Assembly: GCF_000167195.1 (NCBI RefSeq)
Contig: NZ_AADV02000001.1
Location: 1 to 64,000, forward strand
DNA: 64,000 bases
Reading direction: 5' to 3'
DNA from: Crocosphaera watsonii WH 8501
GTDB taxonomy: Bacteria; Cyanobacteriota; Cyanobacteriia; Cyanobacteriales; Microcystaceae
The notes under the pieces were generated by a model. That model was given only the letters and a program-made list of their open reading frames with translations, had not been told where the DNA came from and did no database searches. The position numbers and the translations under genes were made by a program. This document shows, in pieces, positions 54,057 to 64,000 of the stretch (within the stretch, counting starts at the first letter, position 1; each line of letters opens with the position of its first letter).

Positions 54057-54903
54057 GTGAGTCGTCAATCATCCCCAAGTTTGCAACCCTTATTGGGTGG
54101 TATTATTGCTGCGTTATTAGTAGTGATTAGTTTCAATTCATTTGTTGTGATTAACCCTGGACAAGCAGGGGTTTTAAGTGTTTTAGGAAAAGCTCAAAAT
54201 GGGGCATTATTAGAGGGACTTCATTTTAAGCCACCTTTAGTGTCTGCCGTGGATGTTTATGATGTTACCGTGCAGAAGTTTGAAGTTCCGGCTCAGAGTG
54301 CAACCAAAGATTTACAAGATTTAAGTGCAAGTTTTGCCATTAACTTTCGTCTTGATCCCGTGCAAGTTGTTACTATTCGACGCACCCAAGGAACCCTACA
54401 AAATATTGTTTCTAAAATTGTTGCCCCTCAAACCCAAGAATCATTCAAAATAGCAGCAGCAAAACGTACTGTAGAACAGGCCATTACCCAACGAAGTGAA
54501 CTCAAAGAAGACTTTGATAATGCTCTCAATTCTCGTTTAGAAAAGTACGGTATTATTGTCCTAGATACCAGTGTCATCGATCTGAACTTCTCTCCTGAAT
54601 TTGCCAAAGCGGTAGAAGATAAACAGATCGCCGAACAAAAAGCACAAAGGGCTGTTTATATTGCTCAAGAAGCCGAACAAGAGGCGCAAGCTGATATTAA
54701 CCGTGCTAAAGGTAAAGCCGAAGCTCAAAGGTTGTTAGCAGAAACCTTGAAAGCTCAAGGGGGGTGAATTAGTGCTACAAAAAGAAGCGATCGAAGCCTG
54801 GAAAACTGGTGGCGCACAAATGCCCAAAGTTTTAGTCATGGGGGGAGATAGTAACAGTAGTGTTCCCTTTCTCTTCAATTTAAAAGACTTAGCTAGTGAT
54901 TAA
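54057..54903 (+). pseudogene. Prohibitin/SPFH-domain protein with a G6 frameshift
   Basis: The GTG start at 54057 follows AGGAGA. Residues 1-32 contain a TM anchor (LLGGIIAALLVVISFNSFVV), then an SPFH domain (VINPGQAGVLSVLGKAQNGA, FEVPAQSATKDLQDLSASFA) and a coiled coil. The frame stops at 54765-54767 after KAQGG. The next 45 residues (ELVLQKEAIEAWKTGGAQMP to FLFNLKDLASD, stop 54901-54903) follow in the frame obtained by removing one G from the six-G run at 54759-54764. So the intact protein would be about 280 residues. The cause is either a real indel, a slippage-prone phase switch or a sequencing error. Confidence 0.85.
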
Positions 54904-55136
54904 TCAGTGAGCAGTGAGCAGTTATCAGTGATCAGTTTTTTAAGTTACAACACAAGTAAACATCATAAATAAACTGTGAATGTTTAGAGTGGGCAATATT
55001 CAAAAAAAATCTTATAATAACTATCTAGAAAATACCTGAAACATTGCCCACCAAATTTTTATATTACTGCATAATATATAATTGATAAGAATAAAAACAA
55101 ATTAAATTCTAAATTATAAATTCACTTTCATTTTCT

Positions 55137-55796
55137 ATGACAAATTTTGCTATTAATGTAGATAATATCAGCTTTAGTTGGCACGAAAAAGCCCAGGTTT
55201 TAAACTCTTGCTCATTGGGCGTACCAGAAGGAGAATTTTGGATGCTCTTGGGAGCAAACGGCAGTGGTAAGTCAACGCTGTTGAGATTATTAACTAATTT
55301 ACTAACCCCCCAAAATGGAACCATTACCATGACTCCTCCCGTGGGCTTTGTCTTCCAAAACCCCGATCGCCAGTTAGTCATGCCCACCGTTGGGGCCGAT
55401 ATTGCCTTTGGGTTAGTAGAGGAAAAATTACCCCCTCCAGAAGTACGTAATCGTGTCCGAGAAGCCTTGAGCGCAGTTAACCTGCTAGAGTTAGAGAGAA
55501 GACCTATTTACGCTCTCAGTGGCGGACAAAAACAGCGTGTCGCTATTGCCGGAGCCATCGCCCGTCATTGTTCTGTCTTATTGTTGGATGAACCCACCGC
55601 ATTACTTGATCCCGATACCCAAATCGAATTAGTAGAACAAGTGGAAAATTTAGTCAAAAGTCGAGGCATTACGGCCCTATGGGTGACACATCGTCTAGAG
55701 GAATTAAACTACTGTGATGGAGCTTTTTTATTGGAAGGAGGAAGAGTTGTACAACAGGGAGATCCCCAACTAATTAAAGCTAAAATTTCTCATTAA
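55137..55796 (+). CDS. ABC transporter ATPase, ECF/CbiO type
   Basis: This 219-residue nucleotide-binding subunit has Walker A LLGANGSGKSTLLRLL (about 37-52), a Q-loop with VFQNPDRQLVMPTVGADIAF, the signature YALSGGQKQRVAIAGA, Walker B VLLLDEPTALLD and H-loop LWVTHRLEEL. The QNPDRQ-type Q-loop is characteristic of ECF and CbiO ATPases for vitamins or metals. No transmembrane partner lies next to it, as is common in cyanobacteria. Substrate unknown. Confidence 0.9.
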   Translation: MTNFAINVDNISFSWHEKAQVLNSCSLGVPEGEFWMLLGANGSGKSTLLRLLTNLLTPQNGTITMTPPVGFVFQNPDRQLVMPTVGADIAFGLVEEKLPPPEVRNRVREALSAVNLLELERRPIYALSGGQKQRVAIAGAIARHCSVLLLDEPTALLDPDTQIELVEQVENLVKSRGITALWVTHRLEELNYCDGAFLLEGGRVVQQGDPQLIKAKISH

Positions 55797-55864
55797 CATT
55801 CCTTTAAATAATAAATAAATAACTACCTGGAAACTTTTTCAATATATCTTTTTTCATGTAAAAA

Positions 55865-56185
55865 ATGTCAGAAAAAAAAGCAACACCATCATCTGTCGAG
55901 GGATCAGCAACCTCTACAAATACCCGAAGGAAAGCAAGAGAAAAAAGAGTTAACACTGTTCTAAAATTTTTGAAAATATTGGGAATACCAGTTTCTGGAG
56001 GGGGAGTCACAGGGACAATTATATTACTGAAAAATGGTAAATACGAATTAGCCATCATTACAACTTTGATTAGTGTATTGGCTTTAGTTATAGCGATATG
56101 GGGAAATTTTTTCTTACGAGTAATAAATCTTACTTTAGACTTAATAGAAGAAGAGTTAGAAAAGATAGAAGAACCCATAGCATAA
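55865..56185 (+). CDS. Small two-TM protein upstream of a NACHT gene
   Basis: This 106-residue protein has a basic polar N-terminus (about 1-35), a Gly-rich hydrophobic segment with GIPVSGGGVTGTIILL (about 41-56), a strong TM helix (about 63-88, ELAIITTLISVLALVIAIWG) and an acidic C-terminus (LDLIEEELEKIEEPIA). It ends 30 bp before the NACHT gene on the same strand, so the two are probably one transcript. A membrane effector or anchor for the NACHT protein is a reasonable guess; no family is recognised. Confidence 0.6.
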   Translation: MSEKKATPSSVEGSATSTNTRRKAREKRVNTVLKFLKILGIPVSGGGVTGTIILLKNGKYELAIITTLISVLALVIAIWGNFFLRVINLTLDLIEEELEKIEEPIA

Positions 56186-56215
56186 TGGATTGTTAAGCAA
56201 CTCAAAACCTTTCCT

Positions 56216-56755
56216 ATGCGGTTATGGTGGCAATTCAATCCACAATTCAAGGGTCGATATTATGAGAGTTTGATTGATCCCTTTAGAGAACTAAAAATAG
56301 AAGGGTTTAGGATTGGTTTACCAGCATTAGATTTAGAAGATATTTTTGTTTCTTTGCGAGTAAAAACAGGAACCCCTGATACAATTAGAGGCACAATCAT
56401 TACAAGACAATCAGACAATGAACAAAGAGAAATTTGGGAATTTTTAAAGAATAACCAGGATAAATTTCAATCCTATCGCCGTTTAGCTGTGATTGCTTCT
56501 CCCGGCTCAGGAAAAACAACTCTCCTCAAGCATTTAACCCTAACCTATGCCAAAAAGCAACAGGACAAATATCAGGCACCCAATTTCATTCCTGTATTAT
56601 TATATCTGCGAGATATTCGCCATCAACTTGTCACAGAAAATCCTCCTTTACTGTCACAACTGATTCGAGAACATATTGAAAACCTCCCCTCAGATCCCCC
56701 TTTAGCCTTACCCCCTAATTGGATTGAGGATCAATTAAGATTAGGGAAATGCCTA
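56216..56755 (+). pseudogene. NACHT-domain STAND NTPase, truncated by IS630-like copy C
   Basis: The N-terminal 180 residues of a NACHT NTPase. After an N-terminal module (RLWWQFNPQFKGRYYESLID, then GLPALDLEDIFVSLRV), Walker A is IASPGSGKTTLLKHLTL (Lys100), followed by NFIPVLLYLRDIRHQL, typical NACHT sequence. The element begins at 56756; the remaining frame to 56809 is IS sequence. The Walker B, the rest of NACHT and any sensor repeats are gone and do not reappear after the IS. NACHT proteins act in signalling and in antiphage defence. Dead as it stands. Confidence 0.85.
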
Positions 56756-58133
56756 GTGCAGCTTGGCGAAAGTAATCCACCAGATTTTTACAGAAACTTT
56801 CGTGACTAGCCACGACAATGTGTTTCAATGAAACTAACGGAAGAATCTCGAAGTTGATGTCCATGATAAAAGCATTGCCAATTAACCTCTCCAACCTACA
56901 GAAAACAGTACTCCAACAAATAGTGAGAGGGACAACAAACCCCTATCGCCTTGTTAGACGAGCCAAGCTAATCTTAGCCGCAGCATCAGGAGAGAGCAAT
57001 AGTTCGATTAGTCGAAGATTAGAATTAGACCGAGTACAAGTGCGTCAGTGGCGATCGCGATGGTTTGAGGAGAGAGAAAAACTGAGTGCCGCCGAAGAAC
57101 AACAGGTAACGGAGAAAGCATTAATGGTCTTGATCAAAGGAATTTTAAGCGATCGCCCAAGACCTGGAACAACAAAATCCTTTACGGTCGAACAAGTAGT
57201 CCAGATTGTAGAGATCGCTTGTGAAGAATGTGAAAAATCAGACAGACCAGTGAGCCATTGGACACCTTCAGAGTTGGCGGATGAAGCCATAAAAAGAGGA
57301 ATTGTCGAAAAGATTTCCCCCCGTAGTGTGGGGCGTTTTTTAAAAAGAAGCGACATTACAACCACATCTCGTTCGTTACTGGTTAAATGCCAAAATTGAT
57401 GATCCCTTAAAATTTAAAAAGCAAGTCAAATATATCTGTGAACTTCATCAAGAAGCTAAAACTTTGTTAGAACAAGGAATTCATTTAATTAGTACAGATG
57501 AAATGACAGGGATTCAAGCTCTTGAGAGATTATTTCCGAACAAAAGAATCAAGCCTAAACAAGTAGAAAAAATCGAATTTGAATATGAAAGACACGGAAC
57601 TTTAAGCTTGATTGCGAACTGGGATGTGGCAAGAGGAAAAGTTGTTAGTCCCTCTATTGGACCGACAAGAACAGAACAAGATTTTTCTGAACATATCCAG
57701 AGAACGATTAAGATTGATGAAAAAGCAGAATGGATTTTTATTGTAGATAAACTCAACACTCATAAATCGGAAAGCTTAGTCAAATTAGTAGCAGAAAGCT
57801 GTGGAATTACTATTGATTTGGGGAGAAAAGGAAAGGAGGGGATTTTGCAATCTATGGACAGCAGAGCAGATTTTTTATCAGATGAATCTCATCGAATTCG
57901 CTTTGTTTATATTCCCAAACATACATCGTGGCTTAATCAAATTGAGTGTTGGTTTTCGATCTTAGTCAGGCGTTTACTCAAAAGAATTACTGTCCGTTCA
58001 ACTGAAGAACTATCCCAAAAAATTCTCAATTTTATTGATTACTTTAATCAACATTTTGCTAAGCCGTTCGTTTGGAAATTTAAGGGCTTTAAAGATCATA
58101 AGTGGCTGGTGGATTATTTTTGCTAAGCTGCAC
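56756..58133 (+). mobile_element. IS630-like insertion sequence, copy C (1378 bp)
   Basis: The same element as copies A and B, with TA at 56754-56755 and 58134-58135. The left flank is a plus-strand NACHT gene and the right flank the 3' part of an unrelated minus-strand serine hydrolase. Both genes are cut exactly at the IS borders, so the IS sits on a deletion or rearrangement junction. Confidence 0.93.
56818..58126 (+). CDS. IS630-family transposase in two frames (copy C)
   Basis: OrfA (56818-57399) and the orfB core (57464-58126) have the same frame junction as the other copies. The stop that ends orfB in copies A and B (TGA or TAA after KGFKDHK) is TGG here, so the product gains seven residues (WLVDYFC). 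The DDE motifs are intact. Confidence 0.87.
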
Positions 58134-59318
58134 TAGGTTATCGTCGGAAAATCCGTTAATTAACTCGATGTAGGTTAAGTCATCTTGGGGAGAGTACCAC
58201 ATATTGGAGCGATGGCCCAAAGTTTGCCCCCGATGAATGTACCAAAAACGATTAGGGGATTCGATGGTCCCTACTCCTAAACCATAAGAATCATAGCTAG
58301 GGTTGTCAATGGTAGGTCTAATATCGAGCATTTGCTCCAAACTTTCCTCTTCCAATAACTCCCCTTTGAACAAACCACGGGCAAAGATATCTAAGTCTTG
58401 AAGATTAGAAATCATTGCCCCCGCTGCCCATGCCCAAGACAAACCAAGAAAGCTAATATTATTTAAGGTTCCGTCCCCATCAAAATCCCAGTAAGCATTA
58501 ACAACCTCTCCATTAACCTCTTCTTCTCCTGCAAAAAAAGTATTTTCTAGACCTAATGGGGTAAGAATGCGATCGCGGATTTCTTGGGCTAGATTATTCC
58601 CTGTGACGGCTTCTATAATTAATCCAGCTAAGATAAAATTTGTATTAGAATATTCCAGAGATTCTCCTGGGGCAAACAAAGGATCAAGGCCGTTAACAAA
58701 CTCAGTTAATTCTTCTGGTTGCCACTCTGTTAAAAATATTGTGGGGTCAATGGCAGCTTGGTTAAAAATTTCCGTTAAATAGTCAGGAATACCGCTTGTA
58801 TGCTGTAATATCTGTCTTAGAGTTATATCTTGAGCATTGGCAATATCCTCGGTAATAGTTTCTGGCAGCCAAGTAGTGAGGGTATCTTCTAAGGTTAATG
58901 CACCTTCTTCTACTAGCTTTAAAATGGTAGCAGCGACAAAGGTTTTGGTGATACTGCCAACTTGAAAAAGATCGTCAGTTTCTACTGGTATGTCATTTTC
59001 TAGGTCAGCTACTCCACTGGCTCCATACCAACTGCCAGAGGGAGAAACGATCGCCACCACAGCCCCGGGAACTTCGGAGGCCCGTGTGCCATCCAACCCT
59101 GTTTGTAGCTCTTGTTGTAGTTCTTCTTCTAAGGTAATCTCACCCCCTTCGATTTGGGCTTGAGTAAGATCAAATTCGGATAGGTTAGGAGCATTAACTC
59201 TAACAACTATACCTGTGTCTGGGGGTGGTTCACTAAGGGTTAGGGTTAGGGAGGAAACGGTTCCCTCAGATTCGATTAGGGTTTGTGGTTGTAGGATTAA
59301 GCTGACTTCGGGTTCCAT
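58134..59318 (-). pseudogene. Serine hydrolase (beta-lactamase/DD-peptidase family), 3'-truncated
   Basis: A class C beta-lactamase-like serine hydrolase. It opens with an incomplete Calx-beta-like strand set (EPEVSLILQPQTLIESEGTV and LTLSEPPPDTGIVVRV, about 1-60), then the SxxK site QVGSITKTF (Ser122, Lys125), the YxN motif LEYSNTNF (Tyr223, Asn225) and a late HRGQTLGHRSNM segment near 370. The genuine sequence ends at INGFSDDNL, where IS630-like copy C starts; the 15 further codons in the frame are IS-derived. Only the last tens of residues should be missing. There is no signal peptide, and the start may also be incomplete, since Calx-beta domains usually sit inside larger secreted proteins. 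Confidence 0.8.
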
Positions 59319-59459
59319 TGTGGATAGTTAATGAGTTAAATTATCAATTACTATACATCTTAAACAAAATTAACAAATGGTGGGTTATCAATTAACAATT
59401 AATAATTAGCAATTGACAATTAATTAATTTGGGGTGAATTATTCACCCCAAAGGCAAAC

Positions 59460-61421
<1,962 letters not shown>

Positions 61422-61541
61422 TTATGCCGACTCGATAGCAAAATCTTTAAAAATTGTAGCACATAAGGGTTAAAGGCTGCTTAAGGTTGAACTGAGAATA
61501 TTTATATTGTAAGATCCCATGTCATAACCATTAGCCTATGC

Positions 61542-63626
61542 TTATATATTATCACTGACTGCGATAAAACTAAGACCACTAAACCTGGTGACTTGATAGT
61601 TTAAATCATTGAGTTTCTCAATGATATTGTTCATATTATGTTTTTTGTCTAAGAAATGGGTAATGAAGGGGGTTGAATTATGAAAAATTAAAACAGGTTG
61701 ATGCTGTTTAATAGTTTTAACCATTCCTTTTAATATACCTAATTCATTTCCTTCTAAATTGATTTTAATAAGACTAATCTTTTTGTTATTAGGAAATCCA
61801 TACTCATCTAATGCCATCGATTTGAGTGATTTTTCTTTTAAATCTGGGTAATAATAGCTTTTCGGGTTACTTATATATATATTTTCAATAGTGATTTTAT
61901 TTCTTATTTCTCCAAGATAAAATTTATAATTATCTTTAAATAACTGATAGTGCGAGTAATCAGGTTCAAAGGATATAATATCGGTTTTAATGCGATTTTT
62001 GGTTAATATAATACTCAGTAAACAGCTAACCATTCCTACCTTGGCACCAACATCAATAAATATATCATCACCTTGACAGTATTTGAAGATTACAGGAATT
62101 AATTCATCCATCGATTGTTGATAATATATCTTTTTCCAGATTAAAAATTTATGCAGTATATTATTAGGGAAATGATACTTAAATGTATAAATTTTATCCT
62201 GAAAAGGAATTTCTAGGAGTTGATACTCATTCTGTGAACCATGATGAATTTTCCTTAATTGACAAGCAGGTAATTTTAAGATTTTTTTACCTGCCATTAT
62301 TAACCAATTTTTTCCAACATTTTTGAATATAGATAAACAAGTATATTCACCATTTTTATTACTATATTTACGTGCATTGGTGATTATAGCATGAGATACA
62401 TTTTGACACTGTTTATAATTAATTTTATTCTCAAATAAAGTAACATCTTCTAATAAAGAAAGATAATCAAAGCCCCCTATTTCTTTAAAATAATCTCGTC
62501 TTACACAAAAAACTTGATCCCCATAAGGCGATCGCCTGATATAATTAACAGTCCAAGCAACCCATTTTAAAGCTAAATGATCAGAATTAAATTGTAAATC
62601 AAAATAAGCTAATTTAATATTTTTATGGCTCAAAATAGAGATTAATTTATGATCCCATTCTGATGGTAATAAGGTATCTGCATGACAAAAAACAAGATAT
62701 TTTCCTGATGAATGTCTTAACCCTACATTCATTTGAAAAGCACGACCTAAAGATGATATAGTAAACGATTGTATAGAAATATTAGGATAGTCATTTGTAA
62801 ATTCTTCAACTCTTTCTAAAGTATTATCGTTGCTTCCTCCATCAACCACCAAAATTTCTATATTATTTGATGTTTCAGCTTGTTTAACTATATTAGCTAA
62901 AGTATCATAGATAGAATTAACTTCATTGAGAGTAGGAATAATAACAGATATTATAGGTTGATTTTCTTCAATCAAGTTACTTAAACCAAGAGATTTTAAG
63001 TCACTAATTTCGTCAACATCTACTAAGCTCTGATTGAGAATAGAGGCAGAGTTATAATTTTTTTTCATCAAAGTATAAGTCTGTTGGCCCACATTTCCTA
63101 AACTATAATTAATGCTGGTAAAAACATCGCTATAAGATGGTAAAGCAATGAGATAATAACCATTATCTTTAGTTAAGGCGATCGCTGCTTCTTTTCTTTT
63201 GACACATTCAATGGCTTGAGATAAAATATCAGCAGTAATCCCTGGTATATCTGCCCCAATTATTATTACTTCTTTTAACTGTTGTGCGATCGCATTTATC
63301 CTTTCCCCAAAAGAGGTTGAAGGTTGTTTAATAAAAGACAAGACACCAGAGTTTATCCCTTGCTTAATATCCAATACTAAAGCAGGATCAAAACCTTGGA
63401 TCATCTCTGTTTGATAATCTATTCCTGTATAATTTACAATAATATTAACCCCATTGATCTCACGGAGTAAAATCATCAACATTTTACTCATAAAAACCCC
63501 ATGGATATTGGCCGCCGTGCGATCGCCAATATCCCAAGCTAAACGAGTTTTAACCTTTCCTGGATCGGGGTATCGAGTAAACAAAACAATGCTAACAGGA
63601 TAAGGTAAATTTTCTTTCTCAACCAT
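61542..63626 (-). CDS. Three-domain fusion: TIGR04282-like GT, GT2 glycosyltransferase, FkbM methyltransferase
   Basis: This is a 694-residue protein with three modules. Residues about 8-205 match the DUF2064 / rSAM-associated transferase 1 type (VLFTRYPDPGKVKTRLAWDI, IIGADIPGITADIL). Residues about 225-445 are a GT2 glycosyltransferase of rSAM-associated transferase 2 type (ISVIIPTLNEVNSIYDTLAN, EILVVDGGSNDNTLE, KYLVFCHADTLLPSEWD). Residues about 480-690 are an FkbM SAM-methyltransferase (GDDIFIDVGAKVGMVSCLL, IISFEPDYSHYQLFKDNY, LIKINLEGNELGILKGM). The first two usually occur as adjacent separate genes. A role in decorating a small lipid or surface glycan is inferred. Confidence 0.85.
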   Translation of the reverse strand: MVEKENLPYPVSIVLFTRYPDPGKVKTRLAWDIGDRTAANIHGVFMSKMLMILLREINGVNIIVNYTGIDYQTEMIQGFDPALVLDIKQGINSGVLSFIKQPSTSFGERINAIAQQLKEVIIIGADIPGITADILSQAIECVKRKEAAIALTKDNGYYLIALPSYSDVFTSINYSLGNVGQQTYTLMKKNYNSASILNQSLVDVDEISDLKSLGLSNLIEENQPIISVIIPTLNEVNSIYDTLANIVKQAETSNNIEILVVDGGSNDNTLERVEEFTNDYPNISIQSFTISSLGRAFQMNVGLRHSSGKYLVFCHADTLLPSEWDHKLISILSHKNIKLAYFDLQFNSDHLALKWVAWTVNYIRRSPYGDQVFCVRRDYFKEIGGFDYLSLLEDVTLFENKINYKQCQNVSHAIITNARKYSNKNGEYTCLSIFKNVGKNWLIMAGKKILKLPACQLRKIHHGSQNEYQLLEIPFQDKIYTFKYHFPNNILHKFLIWKKIYYQQSMDELIPVIFKYCQGDDIFIDVGAKVGMVSCLLSIILTKNRIKTDIISFEPDYSHYQLFKDNYKFYLGEIRNKITIENIYISNPKSYYYPDLKEKSLKSMALDEYGFPNNKKISLIKINLEGNELGILKGMVKTIKQHQPVLIFHNSTPFITHFLDKKHNMNNIIEKLNDLNYQVTRFSGLSFIAVSDNI

Positions 63627-63647
63627 GAATTAATCAAACATTCTAAA

Positions 63648-64000
63648 TTATTCCCCATACCGCTCTTCTTTCCAAGGATCACCCCGTCGATGGTAACCAT
63701 TTTTTTCCCAGAAACCTAACTAATCTTCTGGTAAAAATTCTAAACCATTAATCCATTTTGCACTTTTCCAAGCGTATAAATGGGGAATAACTGTCCGCAT
63801 CGGACCACCATGATCAGGAGGTAAGTTTTCTCCTGATAGTTTGAAGGCAAAAAAGTTATCTTCTAAGACAAAATCCTTTAAAGGAAGATTAGTTGTATAA
63901 CCCCCATAACAATGCTGCATAATATAGGTTGCTTTGGGATCAACATCTAATAAGTCTATAAAGTCTGTAATTTTGATTCCTGTCCACTTAACATCTAATT
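63648..64000 (-). pseudogene. Molybdopterin-dependent (sulfite-oxidase-like) oxidoreductase, C-terminal part with in-frame TAG
   Basis: The gene runs off the window end. It reads LDVKWTGIKITDFIDLLDVD and YIMQHCYGGYTTNLPLKDFV, with LPPDHGGPMRTVIPHLYAWK, typical of Mo-pterin oxidoreductases of the sulfite oxidase/YedY fold. An in-frame TAG (63720-63722) follows LEFLPED. The next codons continue in the same frame as LGFWEKNGYHRRGDPWKEER YGE and stop at 63648-63650. That tail (LGFWE...GDPW) is what the family ends with, so the TAG is a late nonsense change (CAG to TAG would explain it). The product would lack 23 residues and may be inactive. Confidence 0.82.

Overview
The window looks like a chromosomal segment of a nitrogen-fixing-type unicellular cyanobacterium of the Crocosphaera/Cyanothece group. 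The evidence is low GC, many GCGATCGC (HIP1) octamers, photosystem I genes psaF and psaJ, chlorophyll synthase, Vipp1 and cyanobacteria-specific families (KGK, DUF2949, CYP110-like P450). The very high insertion-sequence load, with near-identical copies, suggests Crocosphaera watsonii in particular. The genus is inferred; the phylum is well supported.

Layout. 0-3.3 kb: an IS5-like element inside a decayed RloA/RloB-type defence pair. 3.6-15.9 kb: housekeeping (thioredoxin, vipp1, tyrS, bacterioferritin, chrA, an FAD oxidoreductase, lptC, an atypical response regulator, DUF192, DUF2949, a dynamin-like GTPase). 15.9-18.6 kb: an accessory island of three KGK genes plus a decayed fourth, an antitoxin/PIN pair, and four 82-bp palindromic repeats. 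18.6-24.4 kb: nucleoside hydrolase, a DUF1778/GNAT toxin-antitoxin pair, cinA, pyrR, a channel-like protein and two unknowns. 24.4-33.4 kb: an IS graveyard and nursery (ISAzo13-like with an A9 frameshift, a doubly truncated IS1634-like transposase, IS630-like copy A, IS5-like copy 2, an intact 2.18-kb IS with a divergent passenger gene). 33.5-42.6 kb: tRNA-Ala, an IS200/IS605-like remnant, trhO-cbiD, acpP-fabF, a site-2 protease, a ParA/coiled-coil pair resembling carboxysome-positioning McdA/McdB, chlG, rpsO. 42.7-47.6 kb: a protein kinase broken by an antisense group II intron, itself cut by IS5-like copy 3 and followed by IS630-like copy B. 47.9-55.8 kb: SemiSWEET, P450, psaJ-psaF, lpxD, a GHL10-type hydrolase, a frameshifted prohibitin-like gene, an ECF-type ATPase. 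55.8-59.3 kb: a two-TM protein plus a NACHT NTPase cut by IS630-like copy C, which directly abuts a truncated serine hydrolase. 59.4-64 kb: gyrB, a three-domain glycosyltransferase/FkbM fusion, and a Mo-oxidoreductase with an in-frame stop.

Themes. The three IS5-like copies are each 1698 bp and flanked by TTA; the three IS630-like copies are each 1378 bp and flanked by TA. Several genes are broken by IS insertion, homopolymer indels or a nonsense change: RloB, NACHT, serine hydrolase, kinase, prohibitin, Mo-oxidoreductase, IS1634. The functions lost are mainly defence, signalling and extracellular ones, while core photosynthesis, lipid and translation genes look intact. Candidates for less-described biology are the KGK/82-bp repeat array, the two-TM/NACHT pair, the McdAB-like pair, the IS whose ends and internal promoter share one palindrome, and the GT-GT-FkbM fusion.
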